DNA from: Spirodela intermedia
Lineage: Eukaryota; Streptophyta; Magnoliopsida; Alismatales; Araceae
DNA: 64,000 nt
Reading direction: 5' to 3'
NCBI GenBank assembly: GCA_902729315.2
Contig: LR746278.1
Span: 2,139,001-2,203,000, forward strand
Made by a program: the position numbers and the translations under genes. Below are positions 1 to 10,330 of the stretch, piece by piece (within the stretch, counting starts at the first letter, position 1; each line of letters opens with the position of its first letter). Below the pieces are notes generated by a model. The model was given only the letters and a program-made list of their open reading frames with translations. It made no database searches and was not told the DNA's origin.

Positions 1-195
1 TGCAAGGACCTGTTGCCCTGGTAAGGCTAGTCATGAGGACTCTATTGCTCTGATAGGGTTGGTTCGTGGGGACCCTACTGCTCCCGATTAGAGAGCATTA
101 AGTTGTAGAATACTCGAATATGCATTCCCAGCCACATGCCTACTAGGTCAAAAAATGCATACCTAATTGAGGGTGGGTCAACATGAACCTAAGAT
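1..195. other. Left flank of the tandem array
   Basis: No gene is seen. A motif of the type GGTtGGTtCGtGGGGACCCtACtGCTC near 52-90 resembles GGTCGGTCGCGAGGACCCCACCACTC near 4648-4680. Both may belong to the same old transposable element. Homology to the later units starts at about 196, so this is unique flank outside the amplified module. Confidence 0.5.
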
Positions 196-626
196 GGAGG
201 AAGAAGTTACCAAATGGAGTAAATTAATACATGATAAACTAAAACACTTAGAATAGAATGGACATGATATAAGTCAGTATATAACTTGACATCTCTTTTG
301 GCCAACACGCAATTCTTTCCTTCAAACAATGTAGAGCTTGAAACCTCCATAGAGATAATTAACATGTAAGGAATAGATATAATGATGATCCTCCTAACTC
401 CAATACTTCTTACAAGAACACCAGGGTTGATGATTTCACATTTAAGGGTTCTTAGAATTAAGGTTTATTTAGAGTGAGAGGCTGGCATGGATAGTAAGTT
501 TGGATGGTATGAAATGTCAAAGGCTAGGAAGATTAGATTTGTCAATTCGAAGTTAGTGAGATTTGTTAATACTTATTGACATAACCCAAATCGTCTTTTA
601 GAATGTATAAGTTAAGAACCCATAGA

Positions 627-1546
627 TAATTAAGTTGAGATCAAGATTAAGTTAAGAGAGAAATATATATCTATTAAATATAAAACATGATTCATAGATC
701 AATGATAAAAGATTATATAAGACAACTGTCATGCAGTTAACTATGTAACGTAACTCAACAAATTATTACTTAATTGTGAGTCGATGAAGATTTCACTATC
801 ACCATATCTCGCTTCAAAACTAAGTTGAGAGAAGATTTGATAAATAAAAACTTTGTTATAGATATTTATATAATATAAGAAGTTTATTATCTGATCCTAA
901 CTTAGATAGCTTCCACATGCCCCCCCCATTGAGAATTAAGCTGAGATCAAGATTAAGCTAAGAGAAACATATATACATATTAACTATAAAATAAGATTAA
1001 TAAATCAATGATAAAAGATTATATAAGACAACTGTCATGCAATTAACTATGTAACATAACTCAACAAGTTATTACTTAATTGTTGAGTAGATGAAGATCT
1101 CACTATCACCATATCTCGCTTCAAAACTAAGTTGAGAGAAGATTTGATAAATAAAAACTTTGTTATAGATATTTATATAATATAAGAAGTTTATTATCTG
1201 ATCCTAACTTAGATAGCTTCCACATGCCCCCCCCCCATTGAGAATTAAGCTGAGATCAAGATTAAGCTAAGAGAAACATATATACATATTAACTATAAAA
1301 TAAGATTAATAAATCAATGATAAAAGATTATATAAGACAACTGTCATGCAATTAACTATGTAACATAACTCAACAAGTTATTACTTAATTGTTGAGTAGA
1401 TGAAGATCTCACTATCACCATATCTCGCTTCAAAACTAAGTTGAGAGAAGATTTGATAAATAAAAACTTTGTTATAGATATTTATATAATATAAGAAGTT
1501 TATTATCTGATCCTAACTTAGATAGCTTCCACATGCCCCCCCCCCC
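627..1546. repeat. Three-copy 309-bp tandem repeat
   Basis: Three head-to-tail copies begin near 627, 928 and 1237, giving a period of about 309 bp between copies 2 and 3. Each starts with a form of GAGAATTAAGCTGAGATCAAG and ends in a C-run of 7-11 bases. Copies 2 and 3 are almost identical; copy 1 is more divergent, suggesting recent expansion by unequal exchange. Each copy contains AACTCAACA-type motifs similar to the ends of the inverted-repeat element in the CK1 intron, so an old transposon end is a possible source. No coding potential is seen. Confidence 0.85.
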
Positions 1547-1652
1547 TTGTATGTATTAACTCATAGTCACAACCATCTCATTTCTAGACTCAAGTTATTG
1601 AAGAGACTAAAACTAACCATGAAAATTTGTAAATTCTTACCATGAATAAGAC

Positions 1653-1705
1653 CACGTGAGAACAACCACGTGACAAAGGTAAATGACTAGTAGAACAACC
1701 ACGTG
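1653..1705. promoter_or_regulatory. Cluster of three CACGTG palindromes (G-box-like)
   Basis: CACGTG occurs at 1653-1658, 1667-1672 and 1700-1705. In plants CACGTG is the core site of bHLH and bZIP factors. Here it lies in transposon-derived DNA with no nearby gene start, so function is doubtful. In units 2-4 the first two sites read CACATG and only the third stays CACGTG, a C-to-T type change at CpG. Confidence 0.3.
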
Positions 1706-1800
1706 AGAGAGTACCTTTAGAGTGAACTGTTTTAAGTGTCATGGGTATGACTATGTAACAACCCAATGCCCAACCCATAACCTCCATATTGATGAGTCTA

Positions 1801-4530
1801 AATTTGTCAATCATATTTAAGAAGATATGATAGAAATGAATGAAAAGTTAGAGAAAGTATAATGCAAACCTGAAGATAGTTTTTGCCTTTTTAAAAGGGC
1901 TGAATTTAGGAATCATGATATGTATTTTGACCTAATTAGCGGTAAAAAAAAAACCTTAAGTAAACAATTATCTTCTATATGTTTATCAAAATTGAATTTG
2001 TTACTTATAAACTCATCATAGATAATTGTAGTAGCATCAATGTCGTTTCTTAAGATGTCATTATTAAAGTAAGATGAGTTATGATCAATTATCTTAGTTT
2101 GTATAATGTATCATGGGTAAATTCTACTCACATTTTTGCCCAAAAATAATATTGTCTTTGTAAAATTTAATACTTAGTCTATGTGACTATATGATATGAC
2201 ACCACTCAAATAAAAAGACTCAATCCATATTCATTCATATACAAGATAAATAAGATTGAGTGCACCCCTATCTCTCTAAGCTAGATAAACCTCAAAACCT
2301 CATACCCAAGCTTAGTCTGAATTTAATTAATGTCCAAACACTTTAAAAGGAATTAGAAATAAGTTTCACTATTTAGATTGCTTACATTAAAAATGTAGTG
2401 AATGATTACTCCCTAGTTGTCACACAAACAATGCTTAGAAGTGTATTGACTCATAAAAGAGAATATGAATATCCTCCTCGATGACTTATGACATGACTTA
2501 GTCGTTGTATATTAAATCACATAAATTTAAAATTTATAAAACTAGAAAATACGAATTTTCAGATATTTAGAAGTATTTCTGAATAAATATATCAATTATA
2601 ATTTAATAAAACTTTTAAAAATAGCGGACATTAAAAGAGAATATGAATATACTCCTCGACGACCTACCCCATAAATTGCGCCTCATATAGGACATTTAAC
2701 ATGACATTGACTTAATACTTGATTCATCCTTACCTAATTTATTACATTTATGAATTATCTTAAAGAGCATGACAAACTAAAGATATAAATCACAAAAGTA
2801 CTTAAAAAATGATTAATATATGAGACTCTTAGTCCTTGTGTATTTTCTAGACTTCTTGCTATGAAAAATGATGGGACATGACAAATATGCGAGCTATCAA
2901 AAAAATTATGTTAGACATATTAGTAAGGTCTAACATTTTCTCTAATATAGACTTTAAGAGTAGATACCATCAAGTGGAAGAATTAGACTTAATGACAAGT
3001 GGAAGACATACTTTAAGACTAAGGATGTGTTATATGAATAGATAATGATACTATATAGATTGTCTAACATGTATTTAGCATGTTCATGTGACTCATGGTG
3101 CATGTGTTGAAATCTTTTGCAAGCAAACTTATGGTGATTTATTTTGATGACATTTTCATCTATAGTTAAACTCATGAGAATCATTTAGAATATCTTTGTC
3201 TTATTTTTGAATCCCTTATGAGAGACGTATTATATGTTATGCTTACAAAAATATTTTTTCTTTACTCATCAAATCACCTTTCTTGGATTGAGTCTCATCA
3301 TTAGAGGCTTCCACTAACTCACATAAAATACAAGTCATTATCAATTGACTTGAGTCTAGAAGCATTTATCGCATTATGAGCTTCCACAAGTTAACATTGC
3401 TTTATAGCAGATTTATTAAAGGCTTTAGTACCATCATGGTTTTTTTAATTAATTATATGAAATAATGTGTCTTTGAGTGGACAAAGAAGCCAATAAAGCT
3501 TTTAATATTATTAATGAGCAAATGACTCAATCTCATGTTCTAAGGTTACTTGACTTTTCTGAAGTCTTTGATATAGCTTCTGATGCCTTTGAGATTGGCA
3601 TAAGGGGAGTATTAAGTCAAAAATGACACCTCGTTGACCATTTTAGTGATAAATTAAATCATTTTATACTCAATTACTCCACAGATGTTAGACTAAATCA
3701 TGTATTTGTGCAGACCTTTTGGTATTACTCCCACAAAAATTCATTCTTTATTTTGACTATGAGTCTCTTTATTTTTTGAACTCTAAAAGAAAATTTAATC
3801 CTACACATAAGTAGAATATAACCAAGCATATAATTTTATTCTGGAACATATACTTAGTTGTGAAAATCAGACCACTAATGCCTTATGTTGAAGGTTGCAA
3901 GTTTTGAGAGGCTAAAGGAGGCTTACTAGATGTGTCCAGATTGTGTAGCAGTCATTGTTGCCATCAATGATGGGCACCCATTTAGAGAATATAAGGACAA
4001 CATAATTTAAGATGTTATTTTTTTAGAAAGCAATGTCTATATATATCACAATCCTCTAGAGATTTTCTAATATGGGAGATGCATGTGGGTGAGCTTACAT
4101 GACACTTCATACATGACAAAACTATTGACACTATGGAAGAGTGTTTTTGTTGATGTGGTGAGATGTAGCGAAACTTATCTCACAACGTTACACTTGCACG
4201 TTAACAAAATTATCTAGACAAGAGGTTGATATAAACCCCTAAATGTCCCAAAACAACCATGCGAGGATGTGAGCATGAGTTTTGTACTATGATTACCAAT
4301 AACCCCCAAGAAGTATGATTTTATTTTTGTTCTTATTGGTAGTTTCTCTAAGATGGCACATTTTTTTCTTATTCCAGAACTTCTTATGCCTCTAAAATAG
4401 CACACTTATACTTTGACGAAATTACTAAATTTCATAGCCTGCCAAAAAAATCATCACCTCTGATAGAGATGCTAGGTTTATGAAGTACTTTTTGGCACAT
4501 GTTGGGACCATATAAAGCCAAGAGCATTGC
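1801..4530 (+). mobile_element. Decayed Ty3/gypsy retrotransposon pol relic
   Basis: No open frame survives, but translation across shifting frames gives recognisable pol pieces in the right order. A reverse-transcriptase segment begins near 2950 (DFKSRYHQVE). The catalytic YFDD box is at 3140-3151, followed at once by a stop. An RNase H-like tract covers about 3480-3800. Integrase core text follows: YKPLNVPKQPCEDVSMSFVL near 4230 and SFSKMAHF at 4341-4364. Many stops and frameshifts make it inactive. No long terminal repeats or target-site duplications were identified. The first 1.1 kb of the interval gives no readable domain and is assigned by position only. Units 2-4 keep only the 3878-4436 part. 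Confidence 0.8.
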
Positions 4531-6029
4531 CCTAAAAGGAGATTGCATCTTAATTTTTAAATTTAGGGAAAAAAAACAAAACCTTTTCTGTTCGTTCGCT
4601 ACCCCACTCGGGAGTTGGTCGCGAGGACCCCCCCGTCACCCCGATATGGTCGGTCGCGAGGACCCCACCACTCTAGTTCTCCTCTCTTTCCCTCCGCCCA
4701 TCTCACCACCTCCCTTCTCCGTTTGCCCCTCCGTTAGCAGATCCGGCTCAACAGACGTCGACTGTGCGTCTTCCTCCGGATTGATCCAAATTCCAGACGA
4801 CTACCTATCTTCCAGAGCTCGTTCGCGGTTAGGGCTCCAACAGGCGACTGCCCTCCAGGCCGAGCGTCACCCAAGTATTTCCATGCGATCTCTTTCCTGG
4901 CAGATAAACCATCTTCACTCTGTCAACCTACATCTTCACTCTCTTTCTTGTGAGTGTCACATAGTGAACATAGGATACCCACCTGCGTATTATCAGATGA
5001 GCATATCCCGTGTTAGTGCCGGATTTTTTTCGCATTAAAATTCGAATATCCAACGTGTGGCGGTTTTTTCTAAGCTGCCCGATCCATTTCTTATTTCGTC
5101 CGTAGATGCCATCTCTTCTGAGATATTTCAAACTTTTTCTTCTTCTTTAATTTAGGAGATTATTTATGGCATCTACAGTGTTTTAATTATTTTTCTTTGT
5201 CTGTACCTACATCCACGTCATTAAACCTTCACGTGCAGTAGTCCAAATAGAGGAGACACTAGTTACAGAGGTGTCCATTTCATTGAAATAAAATGATGGT
5301 GTTAAAATGCTCAGCTAAAGGGCATCTTTGTCATTGGCGATAATGCTGTCTTTACTAACCATTGACGAACGATCACTAAACTCTCCGGGGCTGCTTGATA
5401 TTCTGAGGGAAATGAGGCCATCATAGGGAAAATGAGGGTTGCTTTTGTTTGTGACGAGTGGGGGCATTCTGGATTCTTGCCAAAGCCATCGCAATTCTAT
5501 ATGATGGCGCCCGACCGTACCCTCGAAAGGCTCTCTTTGCGTCCACGGTTTCTCCTCCGTCGGCGTGAGAGGGGGGGCGGTAGGCGCGCGGAGCTGGCAT
5601 GGAACACATGATGACTCCGCATTCCCTATCTGCCAACGGACAAGTTTACAGATCGGACGACAGCAACGCCGAATTGATGACCAATTTCTGTCTTGGGGCG
5701 GAGCGCCGCCACCGCCGCTTCCGTATCTTGCCGCGGTGCTAGTGTAGCCGTCCGTTGGCAGCGGCTAGTGGATGAAGAATAGGACGATGACCCCCATATC
5801 GCGGTCCTGTCCTCTAATACCTACCCCCCAACCCAACTCAGCGACAGTCACTCGCGCCGACAGAGGAATAGGTGAGCCGGGGAACCATATGAGGATGTGA
5901 CTGCTGCACCGAGAGAATCGACTCCAGGGGTGAGCCGGCCATGTTGAGTCTGGTCGGACATTTTACTCACCCGCTTCCCCGATTGACGCAGTCGTTTCCC
6001 AACTCGGAAGGTGACTAACTCGGAGGACC
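4531..6029. other. MIOX upstream region, no gene recognised
   Basis: This 1.5 kb lies between the gypsy relic and the MIOX TATA box. A 179-codon frame at 4499-5038 starts inside the relic, runs through low-complexity proline/serine text and matches nothing recognisable. GC content rises toward the gene, as expected of a 5' flank. The whole interval is absent from units 2-4, so only the unit 1 MIOX has this promoter. Confidence 0.6.
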
Positions 6030-6037
6030 TATAAATA
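6030..6037 (+). promoter_or_regulatory. Probable TATA box of MIOX
   Basis: TATAAATA lies 95 bp upstream of the MIOX start codon. This spacing fits a TATA-driven plant promoter with a 5' leader of about 60 bases, rich in CT and CTCC. No experimental start site is available. It is missing from the other three MIOX copies. Confidence 0.65.
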
Positions 6038-6124
6038 CCCTCCTCTCTTCCCGGATCTCCACCAATTCCCTGTTCTCCTCCTCATTCATTCGTCGCCGGA
6101 GGACCGCCATAGGCTGGGAGGAGG

Positions 6125-7856
6125 ATGACGATCACAATTGATCAGACCCAAATCGGTGAGGGGGTTTCTTCATCAGCTCAGGCCGTGTTCTTCTGCTGTG
6201 TTCTGCTCTGCTCTGTTCTGTTCTGTTCTGAAGAGTTTTCTCTGCAGCTCACGAGGAGGAGAAGAAGATGGCCCCCGTGGAGGCGGGGGAGCTGGTGCTG
6301 GACGGGGGATTCGCAGTGCCGGTGACCAACTCCTTCGGGCAGACATTCAGGGACTACGATGGCGAGTCGCAAAGGAAGGCATCGGTGGAGGAGTTCTACC
6401 GGCTGAACCACACTCACCAGACCTTCGACTTTGTGGGCACCACTCATCAGACCCTTTCTTTTGCTTCTTTCTTCTTTTCCTTCTCCCCCACTCTCCTTCT
6501 TGCCTGATCTGATCTGATCTGATCTGAACTGCACTGTCTCGTCGGGCAGGTGAAGAGGATGAGGGAGGAGTACGGGAAGCTGGACCGGGTAGAGATGAGC
6601 GTGTGGGAGTGCTGCGAGCTGCTGAACGAGTTCGTGGACGAGAGCGACCCGGACCTGGACGAGCCCCAGATCGAGCACCTGCTGCAGACGGCGGAGGCCA
6701 TCCGCAAGGACTACCCCGACGAGGACTGGCTCCACCTCACCGGCCTCATCCACGGTCAGTTAGAGAGAGAGAGAGAGAGAGAGAGAGGAATTCAACCATC
6801 CATCCATGGCCAGCCCTGTAATTCATCCATATCATCTATCCGACTGACCCATCTCCTGCAATCAGATCTGGGGAAGGTCCTCCTCCACCCCTCCTTCGGG
6901 CAGCTCCCGCAGTGGGCCGTCGTCGGCGACACCTTCCCCGTCGGCTGCGCCTTCGACCAATCCAACGTTCACTACAAGGTCTTCCTCCTCCTCCTCCTCT
7001 TCTTCTTCTTCTTCTTCTTCTTCTTCTTCTTCTTCTTCTTCTTCTTCTTCTTCTTCATGATAGCCTGACGAGCTGGCTTCTTGGTCTGATCTTGGCCTCA
7101 GTACTTCAAAGAAAATCCAGACAGCGCCAACCCGGAGTACAGCACGAAGCTCGGGGTGTACGCCGAGGGCTGCGGGCTCAACAACGTGATGATGTCGTGG
7201 GGCCACGACGACTACATGTACTTGGTCGGTATCCACCTCCAAAAAAATGGGAGATCAATGGCAGAATCTCCATTTTCTGGAGTGTGCCCAGGGCTGACGA
7301 TGCTCTGCGTTCTGAAACTCAGGTTGCGAAGAAGAACAAGACGACCCTTCCTTCGGCTGGGCTGTTCATCATCCGCTACCACTCCTTCTACCGTGAGCCA
7401 CACTCCATCAACTTCGTCAGACCCCAGTTCATAATCTCCCCTTGTCCTCCGGCTAACACGATTCAAAAATCTCAGCCTTGCACAAGTCTGGAGCGTACTC
7501 CTTTCTGATGAACGAGGAGGATAAGGAGAACCTGAAATGGCTGCACGTTTTCAAGTCAGTGGTCCTTTGAACGCGGCCTTCTTCCCCAAGTTCCCTTCTT
7601 CGCTCTCTAGCCTCTGACTGCCGCCTCTGTGGTTTCAGCAAGTACGATCTCTACAGCAAGAGCAAGGTCAGGATCGACGTCGAGAGTGTGAAGCCCTACT
7701 ACCTGTCCCTCATCGAGAAGGTGGGCGGGTTCTCATTGAATCATTGACTGACTGTGAACGGCGCTCCTCTGATTCTTTCATTCCCTCGTCTGTAACCTGA
7801 AGTGGCTGTGTGATTGTTCTCTCTTGCAGTACTTCCCTGCCAAGTTGAAGTGGTGA
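6125..7856 (+). CDS. MIOX: Myo-inositol oxygenase (complete copy)
   Basis: A non-haem di-iron enzyme that cleaves myo-inositol to D-glucuronate, feeding UDP-glucuronate and cell-wall sugar synthesis in the cytosol. Nine exons join in frame: 6125-6155, 6248-6432, 6550-6754, 6866-6978, 7102-7224, 7323-7392, 7476-7554, 7639-7720, 7830-7856. Together they give 304 residues, normal for plant MIOX. All introns are GT-AG. The N-terminus MTITIDQ resembles grass MIOX. Signature motifs are present: [16 protein letters not shown] (metal-binding HD, split by intron 3), the metal-ligand histidine in [27 protein letters not shown], and the C-terminal YFPAKLKW. No residue loss is seen. Intron 4 contains a long CTT tract and introns 1 and 2 contain pentamer repeats. 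This is the only one of four copies with a promoter and exon 1. Confidence 0.95.
6981..7056 (+). repeat. CTT/CTC microsatellite in MIOX intron 4
   Basis: About 25 triplets of CTC then CTT lie directly after the exon 4 donor. The same tract occurs near 19828-19903, 32671-32749 and 45514-45590 in the other MIOX copies, with similar lengths. It produces spurious poly-Leu/poly-Phe frames on the + strand and poly-Glu frames on the - strand. It is intronic and not coding. Confidence 0.9.
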
Positions 7857-9495
7857 CACGCCAAAGTACAAGGCCTGTGGGATGGAAATCCTTCTTCCAG
7901 TCTGAAAGATAGGGAGCGATAAAGGGAGTCTCCTGTCGCTGTTGCCTCCTTCTTTCCTCGTCTTCCGTCGGCATCTCGAGGGAAACTCGGCTGTCAATCT
8001 CCAACGGCGCTGTATCCACTACCTTTCTTTGAAAAGCTCCTCTTGTGTTGGCAGTTATGAGAGGGCTCCTGAGGATCACATCTTGTTGAATGAACAATGG
8101 ACCAGGAAATAATCTCCGTACTCCCCATTGTATTTTCTTGGGCGCCAACGGAGCGAATAAGAAAAATCTATGAACCGATACAACCTCCGTTCGACGAAGA
8201 TCAGGATACCTTTCTTGAATTGATGTTTTCGGCTCGAATTCCACGCTAGAAACAAGAATAGAACGCTCTTTGGTGTGAAAATCAAGAAGGCCAGGGACGG
8301 GGGGCCGGCCACTCGTACGACTAGTCCGCAATCTTTATCTGTCGAGCACGCTTGGTCTAAACTATGACGCAATCAATAACGTGTAAGATTGGATCAATGC
8401 GTGTCCGACTCGATCTGATCATTCTGCATTATCCCTAAACAGTTAAGAGTTCTAAATCAACAAAGAAGATCAGACATCCGCGCCGTGCCACCAGCCGAAG
8501 GAATCGTTCAGATTTGTCACCATAAACAAGCAAGAACTCACAAATGATGAGCTCGCCTAAACGCCGTTCGAGAAAGTAGTTGTGTGTCAACCATATCACC
8601 AGGTGGACTGAACGGCGCAACATTATTACGTGGAATGCCGACGAGATCCGACCAATCGAAGAACTCTCATTAATGGAGGGAATGTGGACGGAATACCTCG
8701 CTATTGACTGAATAACGTCAGTGGAGGAGATCGGCTCGTCTTCCCCGCATCATCATCCCCTCCAACGCTTCCTCCGCAACGTCAGAAGGCAGAAAGATAG
8801 ATGGCCATCCCCGTCCATCGACTTTAACCGCACGGAGGTTTCAGAGAGAGAGAGAGAGAGAGAATCTAATTAATTAGTGTGCCGATCAACGACGGTTGGG
8901 TCCGGTGTATCGACGGCCTCGGTGATGGTCCCCAATCTACCCGCGAAACCGAAAGATGAATCCGATCAGGGGGTAAGTCGGATCATACGGTCCAGAGTGC
9001 GCTGGAAGCCTACAGATCTTATCCGTGGGGTCTTTCCAGGTATTTGTATAATTATTAGAAACTTATGGACCGTTTTGGTCATTTAATGAGGGTGATAAGG
9101 AGGAAAATAATAAAATATTTTGTCCTAAGCGGAGAGAGAGAGAGTACCTAATCCTCCGCTATCGTGACCTCCCACCGGCCTAGCTTTTCTCGTCTGTGCT
9201 CCGAGGGTTGCTACCAGTTACCCTCTTCCCTCCCGGGAACCCTCACGGTTCCCGATCGTAGTTCATATCCACCTCTCATCGTTGATTATAAGCGAGAGTT
9301 TGATGCGACGCAGTGAAAGAGTAATATTGGCGCCAGGTTGGTCTGTAGATACGTCTAAATTATTTTACGTCGTAATTAGCGTCGCCGTCAGTCTCTCTGA
9401 ATTGTGTCCCTTTTGTTCTTGGTTTAAGGTATCGGTCGAGGTTGATCTCTTCGGTTTGGCGTCAGAGAGGTATTTTACTTCCAATTACCGTGAGC
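7857..9495. other. MIOX 3' flank and CK1 upstream region
   Basis: This 1.6 kb carries no recognised gene. A 196-codon antisense frame (7741-8331) begins in this spacer and ends inside MIOX intron 8. It is present in all four units but has no recognisable domain. A GA tract lies at about 8846-8863 and a shorter one near 9131. The 3' half should hold the CK1 promoter and leader. The first 1.25 kb or so is duplicated in unit 4, where it ends next to the RNA-binding protein gene. Confidence 0.6.
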
Positions 9496-10330
9496 ATGGA
9501 CACGCAGGTTGGCAATAAATTTCGCCTCGGTAAAAAGATTGGGGGAGGATCATCTGGGAAGATTTACAAAGGTTCCTTTTTTCTTGTATTTTCATTCTTT
9601 TCTCTTAGCTTTGATTCTATTTATGCTCTCCAAGGTGTCGTCGCAAGATTTCAAATTTTTCCGAGGAACTTCTAACTTGCCCCTATGCAGGGACTGATAT
9701 CCAAACAAACGAAGAAGTGGCCATTAAACTTGTAAGTTTCTGCTGTTGGATGGATCGTTATCCTGGAACTTTCTTAATATGTCCCAACATGCGTTATTCT
9801 GCAACTTTGATTATATTTTACTGAATAAACAAGCAATTATTTATTTATTCTTTTGATTTTTGGATGTAGATGTAAATTGAAGATTATGACGTATTTAACC
9901 CATTTTTTTATTGTGAAAATTTTAGGACATTGACTTCTTTAAATGGGAGATAATTTTCTATTAAAGTTTTCATCACGAGTTGTAGTTTATCTTCTTCATG
10001 TTACATTGGAGCTATTTAGACATGTGGGGTTTTGTGCTTTTCTATGCATGATTGATGGTGGTTGATGTTTTTATTATTTTTCTTCTTCAATAACTTATAA
10101 ACCGTTAATTTATCAATACTTAGTAAACCTTTTTGTTTTCTTTTGAGGAGTCATAAAGAACAGCATTTGATTTTCAAAATAAATAATATGTTGTACAATT
10201 TCGTGGAGATGTTTTCAATTCTGAGTAAACCTCCATCATATGCCCATGTTAAAGTGAGAGTAGACACACTTTAACATATTCGACAATTGTTGTTTTCATA
10301 TAGTATATTTTGTGAGAACTCTATAGATTT

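Noticed and set aside
1590-1814. Minus-strand 74-codon frame, also seen in units 2-4
   Set aside because: It lies in repeat-derived, AT-rich DNA with no domain or codon signal.
4499-5038. 179-codon frame upstream of MIOX
   Set aside because: It begins in gypsy-derived text, has low-complexity composition and no domain. Treated as chance.
6550-7068. Long + frames with poly-Leu or poly-Phe runs over MIOX introns 3 and 4, repeated in each unit
   Set aside because: They read through clear GT-AG introns and a CTT microsatellite. The spliced frame gives a perfect MIOX.
6862-7242. Antisense frame with a long poly-Glu run
   Set aside because: It is the reverse of the intronic CTT tract and flanking MIOX exons, with no independent support.
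7741-8331. 196-codon antisense frame downstream of MIOX, present in all four units
   Set aside because: No recognisable domain, it overlaps the MIOX 3' end, and its conservation is explained by the duplication itself. A protein search could reopen it.
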